Shown here in pieces: positions 45,150-53,616 of a DNA stretch of 64,000 nucleotides; the stretch's first letter is position 1; each line of letters starts with the position of its first letter. The notes beneath the pieces are model-generated. The model did no database searches and was not told the origin of the DNA. It worked only from the letters and a program-made list of their open reading frames with translations. Source of the stretch: CAZCAC01 sp964496575 (GTDB taxonomy: Bacteria; Planctomycetota; UBA1135; GCA-002686595); assembly GCA_964496575.1 (NCBI GenBank), contig CAZCAC010000014.1, positions 38,107 to 102,106 of the forward strand. The letters are read 5' to 3'. The position numbers and the translations under genes are program-made.

Positions 45150-46640
45150 ATGAGCGACGAGACGACCAAGAACGACCCTCTGCGCGAGCGCGGGCTCCTC
45201 CTGACCCGGCGCCGCTTCTTCGGTGTGACCGCCGGCGCCGCGGCGAGCACCGGCGCGCTGCTCGGTCGGGCCTCGCTCGCCTCGTTGATCGCATCGCCAC
45301 CCGCCCGCGCCGGCGAGCTCACCAGCGCCCTGCCCGCCACGCACCTCCCGGCGAAGGCGAAGCGGGTCATCTACCTGCACATGGAGGGCGGGCCGAGCCA
45401 CCTCGACCTGTGGGACTACAAGCCCGCGCTGCGGCGGCGCTTCGACGAGGACCTGCCCGACTCGATCCGGCAGGGCCAGCGCCTGACCGGGATGACCAGC
45501 GGCCAGTCTCGCTTCCCCGTCGCGCCGTCGATGTTCCGCTTCGGCCGCTACCCGAACCGGCAGGACGGCGCGTGGGTCAGCGAGCTGATGCCCTTCACCG
45601 GTGGGATGGCGCGTGAGCTGTGCTTCGTGCGTTCGATGCACACCGACGCGATCAACCACGAGCCGGCGATCACCTTCTTCCAGACCGGTCACCAGCAGCC
45701 GGGCCGACCGAGCTTCGGCGCCTGGTGCAGCTACGGCCTCGGGAACGCGAATGATAATCTGCCCGCGTTCGTGGTCCTGATCAGCCAGGGCTTCGGGAAC
45801 ACACAAGCGCTGTCGGAGCGCTTCTGGGGCAGCGGTTTCCTCGACGGACGCCACGCCGGGTGCAAGATCCGCGGTGGCGAGAGCCCGGTGCTCTACCTCG
45901 AGAACCCCGGCGGAGTCGCGCGCGAGGACCGGCGGCGGATGCTCGACCTGGTCGAGGAGCTGAACGCCGCCGAGGCCGAGCGTTCCTTCGACCCGGAGAT
46001 CGCCACGCGCCTGGCGCAGTACGAGATGGCTTACCGCATGCAGCTCTCGGTGCCCGAGCTCACCGACCTCTCCGACGAGAGCGAGGCGACGCTCGAGATG
46101 TACGGGCCCGAAGTGCGGAAGGCGGGGACCTTCGCGAGGAACTGCCTGCTCGCCCGGCGGCTCGCCGAGCGCGGTGTGCGTTTCATCCAGCTCTTCATGC
46201 GCGGCTGGGACGCGCACGGCAATCTGCCCGCGGAGATCCGCAAGCAGGCTGCGGCGGTCGACCAGCCGCAAGCCGCGCTGCTGCGGGATCTCGCGCAGCG
46301 CGGCTTGCTGGAGGATACGCTCGTCCTCTGGGCGGGCGAGTTCGGGCGCACCGTCTACAGCCAGGGGACGCTGACCAACACCAACTACGGGCGCGATCAC
46401 CACCCGCGCGCGTTCAGCGTCTGGCTGGCCGGCGGCGGCGTCCGTCCGGGAGTCGTGCACGGTGCGACCGACGACTACGGCTACAACATCGTCGCCGATC
46501 CCGTCTCCGTTCACGACCTGCACGCGACGATGCTGCACCTGCTCGGCTTCGACCACGAGCGGCTCGTGTACCGACACCAGGGTCGTGACTTCCGTCTCAC
46601 CGATGTCGCCGGCCGCGTCGTTCCCGAGCTCCTCGCCTGA
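45150..46640 (+). CDS. DUF1501 protein, Tat-exported
   Basis: The product has 496 residues with a Tat signal (TRRRFFGVTAGAAASTGALLG). The alkaline-phosphatase-like DUF1501 core is recognised by HMEGGPSHLDLWDYKPAL, MPFTGGMARELCFVRSMHTD, GWDAHGNL, LVLWAGEFGRTVYSQG, YGRDHHPRAFSVWLAGGG and the closing HDLHATMLHLLGFDHERLVYRHQGRDFRLTD. It starts 11 bp after the PSD1 gene, the typical planctomycete pairing. A sulfatase- or phosphatase-type hydrolase is suggested by the fold, not proven. Confidence 0.92.
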   Translation: MSDETTKNDPLRERGLLLTRRRFFGVTAGAAASTGALLGRASLASLIASPPARAGELTSALPATHLPAKAKRVIYLHMEGGPSHLDLWDYKPALRRRFDEDLPDSIRQGQRLTGMTSGQSRFPVAPSMFRFGRYPNRQDGAWVSELMPFTGGMARELCFVRSMHTDAINHEPAITFFQTGHQQPGRPSFGAWCSYGLGNANDNLPAFVVLISQGFGNTQALSERFWGSGFLDGRHAGCKIRGGESPVLYLENPGGVAREDRRRMLDLVEELNAAEAERSFDPEIATRLAQYEMAYRMQLSVPELTDLSDESEATLEMYGPEVRKAGTFARNCLLARRLAERGVRFIQLFMRGWDAHGNLPAEIRKQAAAVDQPQAALLRDLAQRGLLEDTLVLWAGEFGRTVYSQGTLTNTNYGRDHHPRAFSVWLAGGGVRPGVVHGATDDYGYNIVADPVSVHDLHATMLHLLGFDHERLVYRHQGRDFRLTDVAGRVVPELLA

Positions 46641-46648
46641 ATCTCGCC

Positions 46649-48214
46649 ATGTTCCCGCCCGAGAACTTCGACCTCGCGACCGCCCTCGGCCACCTGCACC
46701 CGCTCGTCCTGCACCTGCCGATCGGGCTCTTCGCCGGCCTCGCCTTCCTGCTGCTGGTCGGCGGCCGGAAGGAGAAACCCGGACTGCGCCGGGCGCACGG
46801 GGCACTGGTCTTCCTGCTCGTCGTGACCACGCCGCTCGCCGCGGTGACCGGCTGGCTCCTGGTCGAGAAGGGCGGCTACGGCGAGGCGGCCGACTGGCAC
46901 CAGTGGCTCGGCATCGGGACGGCCGCACTGTCGCTGCTGCTCGCCCTCGCGTTCCTGCTGCGCGCGAAGCTGTACGCGCCGCTGGTCTGGCTCGGCCTGC
47001 TGCTCCTGTTCCCGACCGGGCACCTCGGCGCGGTGTTGACGCACGGTGAGAGGTTCCTGCTCGATCCGTGGTTCGGTGAGGAGCAGCCGGAAGGCACCGA
47101 AATCGTTCCGAGCACCGCGGTGCAGACACCGCCGGTCTTCGACGAGGTGCAGCCAGTGCTCGACCGACTCTGCGGCCGGTGTCACGGCGAAGGGCGGCAG
47201 CGGGGCGGGCTCGCGCTGCACACGCTGGCGCTGGCCGAGGCGGGGGGGGACTCCGGTCCGGCGCTCCGGCTCGGCGACCCCGAAGGGAGCACGCTGTTGC
47301 AGCGGGTGCTGTTGCCGCTCGAGGACGCCGCGCACATGCCGCCCGCCGACAAACCGCAGCCGACGGTGGAGGAGGTCGAGCTCCTGCGCGCCTGGATCGC
47401 CGCGGAGGCGGTGCCCCGGGCGACCGAGGAGCCCGAGGTGGTGCTGGCACCGGAGCCGGAACCCGAAGAAGCACGCGTCACGCCGCCCGATGCAGCCGAG
47501 GCGGCGGCGGCGGCCGCCGCGTTGCGCGAGCGCCTCGTCCACGTCCAGGCACACGCCGAGGGCGAGACCGACCTGTGGGTCGACTTCGCCTCGGCGAGCC
47601 TGACCGCGGGCGAGCTCGAGGGATTGCTCCAGCCCCTCGCGGCACGGATCGTCGAGCTGTCGCTGGCGCGCCAGCCGGTGGGGGAGGAGGACCTCGCTTT
47701 CGTCGCGAGCCTGCCGCGCCTCGAGCGCCTGGATCTGCGCGCGCTGCCCGGCGGACCGCACCCGCTGTCCGGACTCCGGGGCGCGGAGGAAGTGCGCCGG
47801 CTCAATCTCGCCGGCACGTCGATCGATCCGTCGGCGGTGGAGATCATCGGCTCGCTCCCCCGGCTCGACCGCGTGTACGTCTGGGAGACCGGTCTGGACG
47901 CCGAGGCCCTGCGCCACGCGCAGCCGGAGCTCGATGTTCACGCGGCGAGTCGTCCGCCGGACGAAGCGGTCGAGGTCGAAGGCGAGGTGATCTTCACGCG
48001 CGTCGGCGAAGCGCCGCTCGATCCCGCCGCTGTCGCCGCAACTCCACAACCGATCAACACCACTTGCCCGGTCACCGGCAGCCCGATCGATTCACGCTAC
48101 GTGGTCCTGTTCGAGGGGCGAGCCATCGCGTTCTGCTGCCCGAACTGCCCGAAGGCCTTCTGGGAGGACCCTGCGCCGTTCCTCGCCGGATTGGGGCTCG
48201 GCGGCGGTGACTGA
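46649..48214 (+). CDS. DUF2231 membrane protein fused to PSCyt1 cytochrome, LRR-like and YHS domains
   Basis: The product has 521 residues. Four membrane helices of a DUF2231-type domain (LHPLVLHLPIGLFAGLAFLLL onward, about 1-135) are followed by a PSCyt1 domain with CGRCHGEG (about 170-255). An Ala/Glu-rich linker comes next, then leucine-rich-repeat-like segments (LPRLERLDLRALPGG, about 345-415). A C-terminal YHS/TRASH-like domain reads TCPVTGSPID and FCCPNCPKAFWEDP. It is 8 bp after the DUF1501 gene and shares its operon. The combination points to a membrane haem and metal module working with the PSD1/DUF1501 pair. Confidence 0.85.
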   Translation: MFPPENFDLATALGHLHPLVLHLPIGLFAGLAFLLLVGGRKEKPGLRRAHGALVFLLVVTTPLAAVTGWLLVEKGGYGEAADWHQWLGIGTAALSLLLALAFLLRAKLYAPLVWLGLLLLFPTGHLGAVLTHGERFLLDPWFGEEQPEGTEIVPSTAVQTPPVFDEVQPVLDRLCGRCHGEGRQRGGLALHTLALAEAGGDSGPALRLGDPEGSTLLQRVLLPLEDAAHMPPADKPQPTVEEVELLRAWIAAEAVPRATEEPEVVLAPEPEPEEARVTPPDAAEAAAAAAALRERLVHVQAHAEGETDLWVDFASASLTAGELEGLLQPLAARIVELSLARQPVGEEDLAFVASLPRLERLDLRALPGGPHPLSGLRGAEEVRRLNLAGTSIDPSAVEIIGSLPRLDRVYVWETGLDAEALRHAQPELDVHAASRPPDEAVEVEGEVIFTRVGEAPLDPAAVAATPQPINTTCPVTGSPIDSRYVVLFEGRAIAFCCPNCPKAFWEDPAPFLAGLGLGGGD

Positions 48215-48233
48215 CGCGGTGCGGCCGGAGGTC

Positions 48234-48260
48234 GGGAGGGAGCGGATCTCGCTACCCCCC
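48234..48260. terminator. GC-rich hairpin between convergent genes
   Basis: GGGAGGGAGCG and CGCTACCCCCC form an 11-bp stem with two mismatches around the loop GATCT. It follows the stop of the DUF2231-cytochrome gene and precedes the end of the histidine kinase gene. No T-run follows. Confidence 0.45.
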
Positions 48261-48267
48261 GTGACGA

Positions 48268-50946
48268 TCAGGCACTCTTCAAGAACTTGCCGATGACCTC
48301 CTGCAGCTCCTGCGGCTCGATCGGCTTGGCCAGGTAGTCGTTCATTCCCGCGGCGAGGCAGGTTTCGCGGTCTCCCTTCAGCGCGTTGGCGGTGATGGCG
48401 ATCACCGGGATGTCGTGGTTGCGCACCTTCGAGGAGCCGTCGCGGATCACCCTCGTGGCCTCGTAGCCGTCCATCACCGGCATCTGGCAGTCCATGAGGA
48501 CGAGATCGTAGTCCTCACGCGCCAGGGCCTCGAGGGCTTCGCTGCCGTTGCTCGCGACATCGGTCCGGTAGCCGTGCTTCTCCAGCATCTTCACGGCCAC
48601 CTTCTGGTTGATCCGGTTGTCCTCGGCCAGGAGGATGCGGACGTTGTGCCTCGACTTCTCCTCGATGGAGTAGCGAGTGACGATCGCCGGCTCCTCTCTC
48701 ACGGACGTTCCGCCCACCCCGGCTCCCAGCAGCGTCTGCATGCAGCTGCGCAGCACCTTCAGCTTCACCGGCTTGGTCAGGTAGGCAGCGAAGCCGCTCT
48801 GCTTCAGGTGCGCGGCCTCACCGCGGAGTCCCGCGGAGGTCAGCAAGACCAGCAACGAGTCCTCGAGCTCCGGGTCCTGCTGGATCGCGAGGCCGAGGCC
48901 CTCTCCGTCGTGCTCGGGCATGAAGTACTCGACGAGGGCGATCCGATAGGGGTCCCCCTCGGCCTTCGCTTGCCGCAAGGTCCCCAGAGCCTCCTCACTG
49001 GACTGCACACCGTCCGCTCGGCACTTCAAGGATTCCAGGTACCTCAGAAGGAGCTCCCGGTGCCTGGCGTTGTCATCCACGACCAGGACCCGTACGCCCT
49101 CGATGTCGCCGAAGGTGAACAGCTCCTCCGCGGCCGGAGCCGCCTGCTTCTCCAGTCGGCAGGTGAACCAGAACGTGGACCCCTGGCCCTCCTCGCTCTC
49201 CACGCCCACCTCGCCGCCCATCATCTCCGCGAGCTGCTTGGCGATCACCAGGCCCAGCCCGCTTCCCTCGAACTGTCGGGTGGTCGAGGCATCGACCTGG
49301 GAGAAGGACTTGAACAGCTGCTCCATCTGGTCCGCCTGGACTCCGATTCCGGTGTCGCGGACTTCGAAGCGGATCGTGGCCAGGGTGTCGGTCTCCTCCA
49401 CGAGGGACACGACGATGGCTACCTCTCCCTTCCTGGTGAACTTGATCGCATTGTCGGCGAGATTGACGATCACCTGTCGGATGCGTCCCGGATCCCCGCG
49501 GAGCAGGTGCGGCACGTCGGGGTCGATGAAGAAGGTGAACTCCAGGCCCTTCTCGTGCGTCCTGATGGCCAGGACGTCGATCGTCTCTTCCGCGGCCACG
49601 TGGATGTCGAATTCGAGGTGCTCCAGCTCCAGCTTCCCGGCTTCCATCCTGGAGAGATCCAGGATGTCGTTGATCAGGCTCAGCAGCGAATCGCTGCAGG
49701 CGCGGATCGTCGTCGCGTACTCGAGCTGCTCCTCGCCGAGCTCACCCTCCAGGAGGAGTCCGGTCATGCCGATGATGCCGTTCATCGGCGTCCGGATCTC
49801 GTGGCTCATGTTGGCCAGGAACCGGCCCTTGGCCATGTTCGCCAGCTCGGCCTCCTCGGCCAGGTGCTTCGCGCGAGCGATCGCCTCCTGGAGTCGGCTG
49901 TTCGTCTCCACCAGCTCCGCCGTGCGCTCGGTCACTCTCTGCCGGATGGCGTCCGTCCGATTCAGATGGACCCTCACCAGCAATCCGAGCAGCACGGAGA
50001 GCAGCACCCCGGAGGCCAGCACCAGGCACGGTACCCGAGTCGTGTGGGCGGCGACGAAGGAGGGAGTCGGAGTGCAGGACAACCTCCAGGATCGGCCGTA
50101 GAGGTCCAGCTCTTGCTGGTGATGTAGCTGGCCGAACGCAGACGCGGTCTCGAGGGTGTCCTCCGGACTCGCGGGGCACGAGATGGAGAAGCTGACCCAC
50201 CCCGAAGCGGCCGTCTCGTAGGAGAGCTCCGTGATGAGACCCACCGCGTCGAGCCTGGACAGCGCCTGCTGGAGGAGCTTCTCGCTGTCGAACAGGCCCA
50301 GTACATGACCCTCCAGGTTCTCGCGTCGCCCGGTGAGAGTGTCGGGAATCCCCGCTTGGTCGTACACCGGGACACAGGCCACGCACGCAGCCTCCGTACG
50401 GACCTCGGCCCTCGGAGCGAAGAGATCAGTGACCAGGACCTGACCGGAGTCTCGGGCCTGACCGAGGGTCTTCGCCAGATCTGAACAGGTGTCAGCAAAG
50501 AGGCCGATGGCAGCTTCGTGGCTCGAAGGGGGCTCGACGTAGCAGATCGGAGGGTACTCGCCCCTCACGACGGCACCTTCCAATTGTGGACGCTTGTCGC
50601 GAGGAGTTCTGGATACCCACTCCAGCGCGACGAGTCCCTCGTTGGCCTCGAGGAGCCTGGTTGCGTATATGGCGAACTCGTCCCGATCCACCGCGGTCGA
50701 GGCGTCGAAGAACGCCCGGACCGAGAGCAGCACCTCCACGTCGTGTTTGATCGAGCTCGTGACGCTCGCGACTCGCCGCCGAGCGTGGGTGGTGAACTCC
50801 TCCTGCACCACCTTTCGCTCATTCCCCCGGAGGAGCAGGAAGATGAACAGCACCGGCAACAGGCCTGCGCCGACGACCGTGCTCAGCACCAGGAGGTCGC
50901 GCCGCAGGTTCCGGACGGGGGATGATTGACGGGACCTACTCGTCAT
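48268..50946 (-). CDS. Hybrid histidine kinase with CHASE sensor and two receivers
   Basis: The product has 892 residues. A membrane helix at about 20-40, an extracytoplasmic CHASE domain (about 70-300, RTPRDKRPQLE) and a second helix at about 310-330 come first. A coiled linker, the HisKA domain with H382 in NMSHEIRTPMNG and the HATPase domain (VNLADNAIKFT, DTGIGV, GSGLGLVI) follow. The first receiver (about 620-735) has Glu673 (VEYFMP) where the phospho-accepting Asp is expected. The second receiver (about 770-890) has Asp819 in LMDCQMPVMDG and a normal KP motif. An unlinked Hpt and regulator are probably needed for output. Confidence 0.92.
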   Translation of the reverse strand: MTSRSRQSSPVRNLRRDLLVLSTVVGAGLLPVLFIFLLLRGNERKVVQEEFTTHARRRVASVTSSIKHDVEVLLSVRAFFDASTAVDRDEFAIYATRLLEANEGLVALEWVSRTPRDKRPQLEGAVVRGEYPPICYVEPPSSHEAAIGLFADTCSDLAKTLGQARDSGQVLVTDLFAPRAEVRTEAACVACVPVYDQAGIPDTLTGRRENLEGHVLGLFDSEKLLQQALSRLDAVGLITELSYETAASGWVSFSISCPASPEDTLETASAFGQLHHQQELDLYGRSWRLSCTPTPSFVAAHTTRVPCLVLASGVLLSVLLGLLVRVHLNRTDAIRQRVTERTAELVETNSRLQEAIARAKHLAEEAELANMAKGRFLANMSHEIRTPMNGIIGMTGLLLEGELGEEQLEYATTIRACSDSLLSLINDILDLSRMEAGKLELEHLEFDIHVAAEETIDVLAIRTHEKGLEFTFFIDPDVPHLLRGDPGRIRQVIVNLADNAIKFTRKGEVAIVVSLVEETDTLATIRFEVRDTGIGVQADQMEQLFKSFSQVDASTTRQFEGSGLGLVIAKQLAEMMGGEVGVESEEGQGSTFWFTCRLEKQAAPAAEELFTFGDIEGVRVLVVDDNARHRELLLRYLESLKCRADGVQSSEEALGTLRQAKAEGDPYRIALVEYFMPEHDGEGLGLAIQQDPELEDSLLVLLTSAGLRGEAAHLKQSGFAAYLTKPVKLKVLRSCMQTLLGAGVGGTSVREEPAIVTRYSIEEKSRHNVRILLAEDNRINQKVAVKMLEKHGYRTDVASNGSEALEALAREDYDLVLMDCQMPVMDGYEATRVIRDGSSKVRNHDIPVIAITANALKGDRETCLAAGMNDYLAKPIEPQELQEVIGKFLKSA

Positions 50947-51502
50947 TTCCTCCCCCGCGGACGGCTCTTACACCTCTGATCACCTCGGTCGCCGTAGTCT
51001 TCCTCGGCGTGTGCCCCGGCACGTCCATCATCCGGTAGGAAGAGCAACCTCTCGATTCCCCCGGGAAGCACTCCACGACTGTGGCGCTTGCGGCAGAGAC
51101 CAGCACCGAGCGAGTGCAGACCTTCCGCGCAGAGGATAGAACACCACAAGGTGAGGGATTCGATTCTGACATGGTCGGTCTCTGCAGTGGAGTGGTCAGT
51201 TCTTCCACCCCCCTCGGAAGCGCCCGTGCTTCTCTGGCGATGCTGTCCTATCGTGCAGGCCGTAAGGGACGCTGAAGGTAGTTCGAACCTCATTGCTGGC
51301 CCTTTCCGGCGCCACGCACAATGGAGTGATGGCGCGGATCCGGCGGTCCGGACTCGCCGAGCGATGATCGCCCGGCGAGAGAGGGCTCACCCGTGCTCTA
51401 CGGGTCGATCAGCTCACTCGCTCTGCACCGAGCAGGGCTGTTGAACGCCCCAGCGGATCGCCAGGGGCTCGCACCCGATGGGGACGCGCGCAACTCGAGA
51501 TC
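50947..51502. other. Gene-free stretch upstream of the histidine kinase gene
   Basis: About 555 bp between the start of the kinase gene and the stop of the exonuclease gene, both on the minus strand. The frames present have no recognisable family features and no clear ribosome binding sites. It probably holds the kinase promoter; no element was identified. Confidence 0.4.
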
Positions 51503-52060
51503 TCAGAGAATCTCGCTCAGATCCCCTTCGGTCACCCGAGCGAGAATCCGCCAGATGTTGCGCGCGTCGTCCAGCCCTCGATGGTGGTTGCCCTCGAAGC
51601 GGAGCCCCAGTCGGCCGAGGATCTGCGCGAGCCCGGCGGAAGAACACTGCAGGCGGCCGGCGACGTACGCCTTGATGTTGAAGTGGTCGTCGGCGAAGGG
51701 ATAGAGGATCTCGTGTCGCGTGCAGTCTCGCGCGAACTGCTTCCGGTCGTAGTCGCCCCACGAGCCGAAGCGCACGGCCGCCGGATCGCCGATCCACTCG
51801 AGGAAGTCGGCCTGGACCTCCGGATAGAGCTTCGCCCCCCCGATGTCGGCCTGGCGGATCCCGGTCAGCTGTCGACAGAAGCGGCTGAGGCGGGGGTGCT
51901 TCTGCGGTCGAACGAAGGACTGGAACTCGCGCGGTCGGGCCTGCTCGTCGGGATCGACCAGCAGAGCGCCGATCTCGATAATCTCCATCTCCTCCGGCCG
52001 ATGCCGGCCGCCCTGCCAGCAGGTGGCCTCGAGGTCGACGATCAGGAGTTGTCGCTTCAT
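51503..52060 (-). CDS. DEDDh 3'-5' exonuclease (ERI1/KapD-like)
   Basis: The product has 185 residues. The catalytic residues are in order: VDLEATCW (Asp, Glu), GSWGDYDRKQF (Asp), and HHRGLDDARNIW (His, Asp). The sequence after the first motif (RPEEMEIIEIGALLVD) and the placement of FVRP resemble the ERI1/KapD family of small single-domain exonucleases acting on RNA or DNA 3' ends. It stands alone on the minus strand. Confidence 0.88.
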   Translation of the reverse strand: MKRQLLIVDLEATCWQGGRHRPEEMEIIEIGALLVDPDEQARPREFQSFVRPQKHPRLSRFCRQLTGIRQADIGGAKLYPEVQADFLEWIGDPAAVRFGSWGDYDRKQFARDCTRHEILYPFADDHFNIKAYVAGRLQCSSAGLAQILGRLGLRFEGNHHRGLDDARNIWRILARVTEGDLSEIL

Positions 52061-52205
52061 GGGCCCACCCTACGACCCCGGTCTCCCCACGGCACGCCTC
52101 AGTCGGTAGGATGATCCACGACGGTCCCGCGGCGCCCCGCGCGCGAGGCCGTCGCCGCACACTCCAGGCCCGCCGCCGCCTCCCCCGGATTCCCTTCGCC
52201 CGAGC

Positions 52206-53594
52206 ATGGTCTTCGCCAGCGGGGTCTTCCTCTACTACTTCCTGCCGCTGTTCCTGGCGGCCTACTTCGCGACCCCGCGGAGGTACCGCACGGCGACGAT
52301 CGCGGTCGCCAGCTACGTCTTCTACGGGTGGTGGCGCCCCGACTTCGTGGTCCTGATGTGGATCTCGACGGTGGTCGACTACTTCTCCGGCCGCCGCATC
52401 GTTGCAGGGCGCGCGCGAGGGGAGCGGGGGAAGCGCTGGGTCTTGCTCTCGCTGGTCGTCAACCTCGGGCTGCTCGCGTACTTCAAGTACTTCAACTTCG
52501 GCGTCGACACGCTGAACGCGATCATCGAGCCGTTCGACTTCGCGCCGCTGGAGGCGGCCAAGGTGATCCTGCCGGTCGGGATCTCGTTCTACACCTTCCA
52601 GACGCTCAGCTACACGATCGACGTCTACCGCGGCAAGGCGGAGACGGTGCGCTCTTTCCGCGACTTCATGTGCTACGTCGCGATGTTCCCGCAGCTCGTC
52701 GCCGGGCCGATCGTGCGCTACAACACGATCGCCGACCAGCTGCACGAGCGCACGCACACCCTGTCCAAGTTCTACCGCGGCGTGCTCTGCTTCCAGGCGG
52801 GGTTGGCCAAGAAGATCCTGATCGCGGACGTGCTCGGGGGGCTTGCCGACCAGGCGTACGACGGGCGGGCGCTGGGCGTGATGGAGAGCTGGGTCGGCAC
52901 GGTCGCCTACGCCTTCCAGATCTACTTCGACTTCTCCGGCTACTCCGACATGGCGATCGGGCTGGGGTTGATGATGGGCTTCCGCTTCCCGGTCAACTTC
53001 AACCAGCCGTACCGCTCGATCAGCATCACCGACTTCTGGCGGCGATGGCACATCTCGCTCTCCTCGTTCCTGCGCGACTACCTGTACATCCCGCTCGGCG
53101 GCAACAAGAAGGGCCCCATCCGCACCTACGTGAACCTCGCGCTCACCATGCTGCTCGGCGGGCTGTGGCACGGCGCGGCACTGAACTTCATCGTCTGGGG
53201 CGCGTGGCAGGGCTTCTGGCTGGTGATCGAGCGGCTGATCGGCAAGCGCGCGTTCTACTCGGGGATGCCGAGGCCGGTGCAGATCCTCCTCACCTTCGTG
53301 CTGGCCCTGGTCGGCTGGGTCTTCTTCCGCGCGGAGACGATGACCGATGCGGGGCACTTCCTCACCGGGATGTTCGGCTTCGCCGGCGGCGACCTCGCCA
53401 CGTTGACCCTGCGCCCGATCCACCTCGTCGCCGGTGCCGCCGCCGTGGGGATCATCTGGTTCCTGCCGACCACCCAGCAGCTGGTCCAGAGAGCGCGGCT
53501 CGCCTGGGTGATTCCGTTGCAGCTCGCGTTCTGGGCCGCTCTCATTCACCTCCACCATGAAGACCAGGTCCCCTTCCTCTACTTCCAATTCTGA
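52206..53594 (+). CDS. MBOAT O-acyltransferase, AlgI-like
   Basis: The product has 462 residues with about ten membrane helices. It starts with MVFASGVFLYYFLPLFLAAY, has SYVFYGWWRPDFVVLM, and DFWRRWHISLSSFLRDYLYIP with GGLWHGAALNFIVWG, where His322 is the conserved MBOAT His. AlgI-type enzymes move acetyl groups across the membrane for O-acetylation of exported polysaccharides such as alginate. The AlgJ-like gene that follows at once completes the pair. Confidence 0.93.
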   Translation: MVFASGVFLYYFLPLFLAAYFATPRRYRTATIAVASYVFYGWWRPDFVVLMWISTVVDYFSGRRIVAGRARGERGKRWVLLSLVVNLGLLAYFKYFNFGVDTLNAIIEPFDFAPLEAAKVILPVGISFYTFQTLSYTIDVYRGKAETVRSFRDFMCYVAMFPQLVAGPIVRYNTIADQLHERTHTLSKFYRGVLCFQAGLAKKILIADVLGGLADQAYDGRALGVMESWVGTVAYAFQIYFDFSGYSDMAIGLGLMMGFRFPVNFNQPYRSISITDFWRRWHISLSSFLRDYLYIPLGGNKKGPIRTYVNLALTMLLGGLWHGAALNFIVWGAWQGFWLVIERLIGKRAFYSGMPRPVQILLTFVLALVGWVFFRAETMTDAGHFLTGMFGFAGGDLATLTLRPIHLVAGAAAVGIIWFLPTTQQLVQRARLAWVIPLQLAFWAALIHLHHEDQVPFLYFQF

Positions 53595-53616
53595 TCGGAA
53601 GGCCAGCTCCAGCGGG

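Noticed and set aside
41590..45300. 1236-codon minus-strand open frame opposite the PSD1 gene
   Set aside because: Antisense shadow of a gene with clear domains; the high GC content keeps the frame open.
51271..51300. TTCGAAC, reminiscent of a tRNA T-loop
   Set aside because: The flanking five bases on each side do not pair and no anticodon or acceptor stem can be found.
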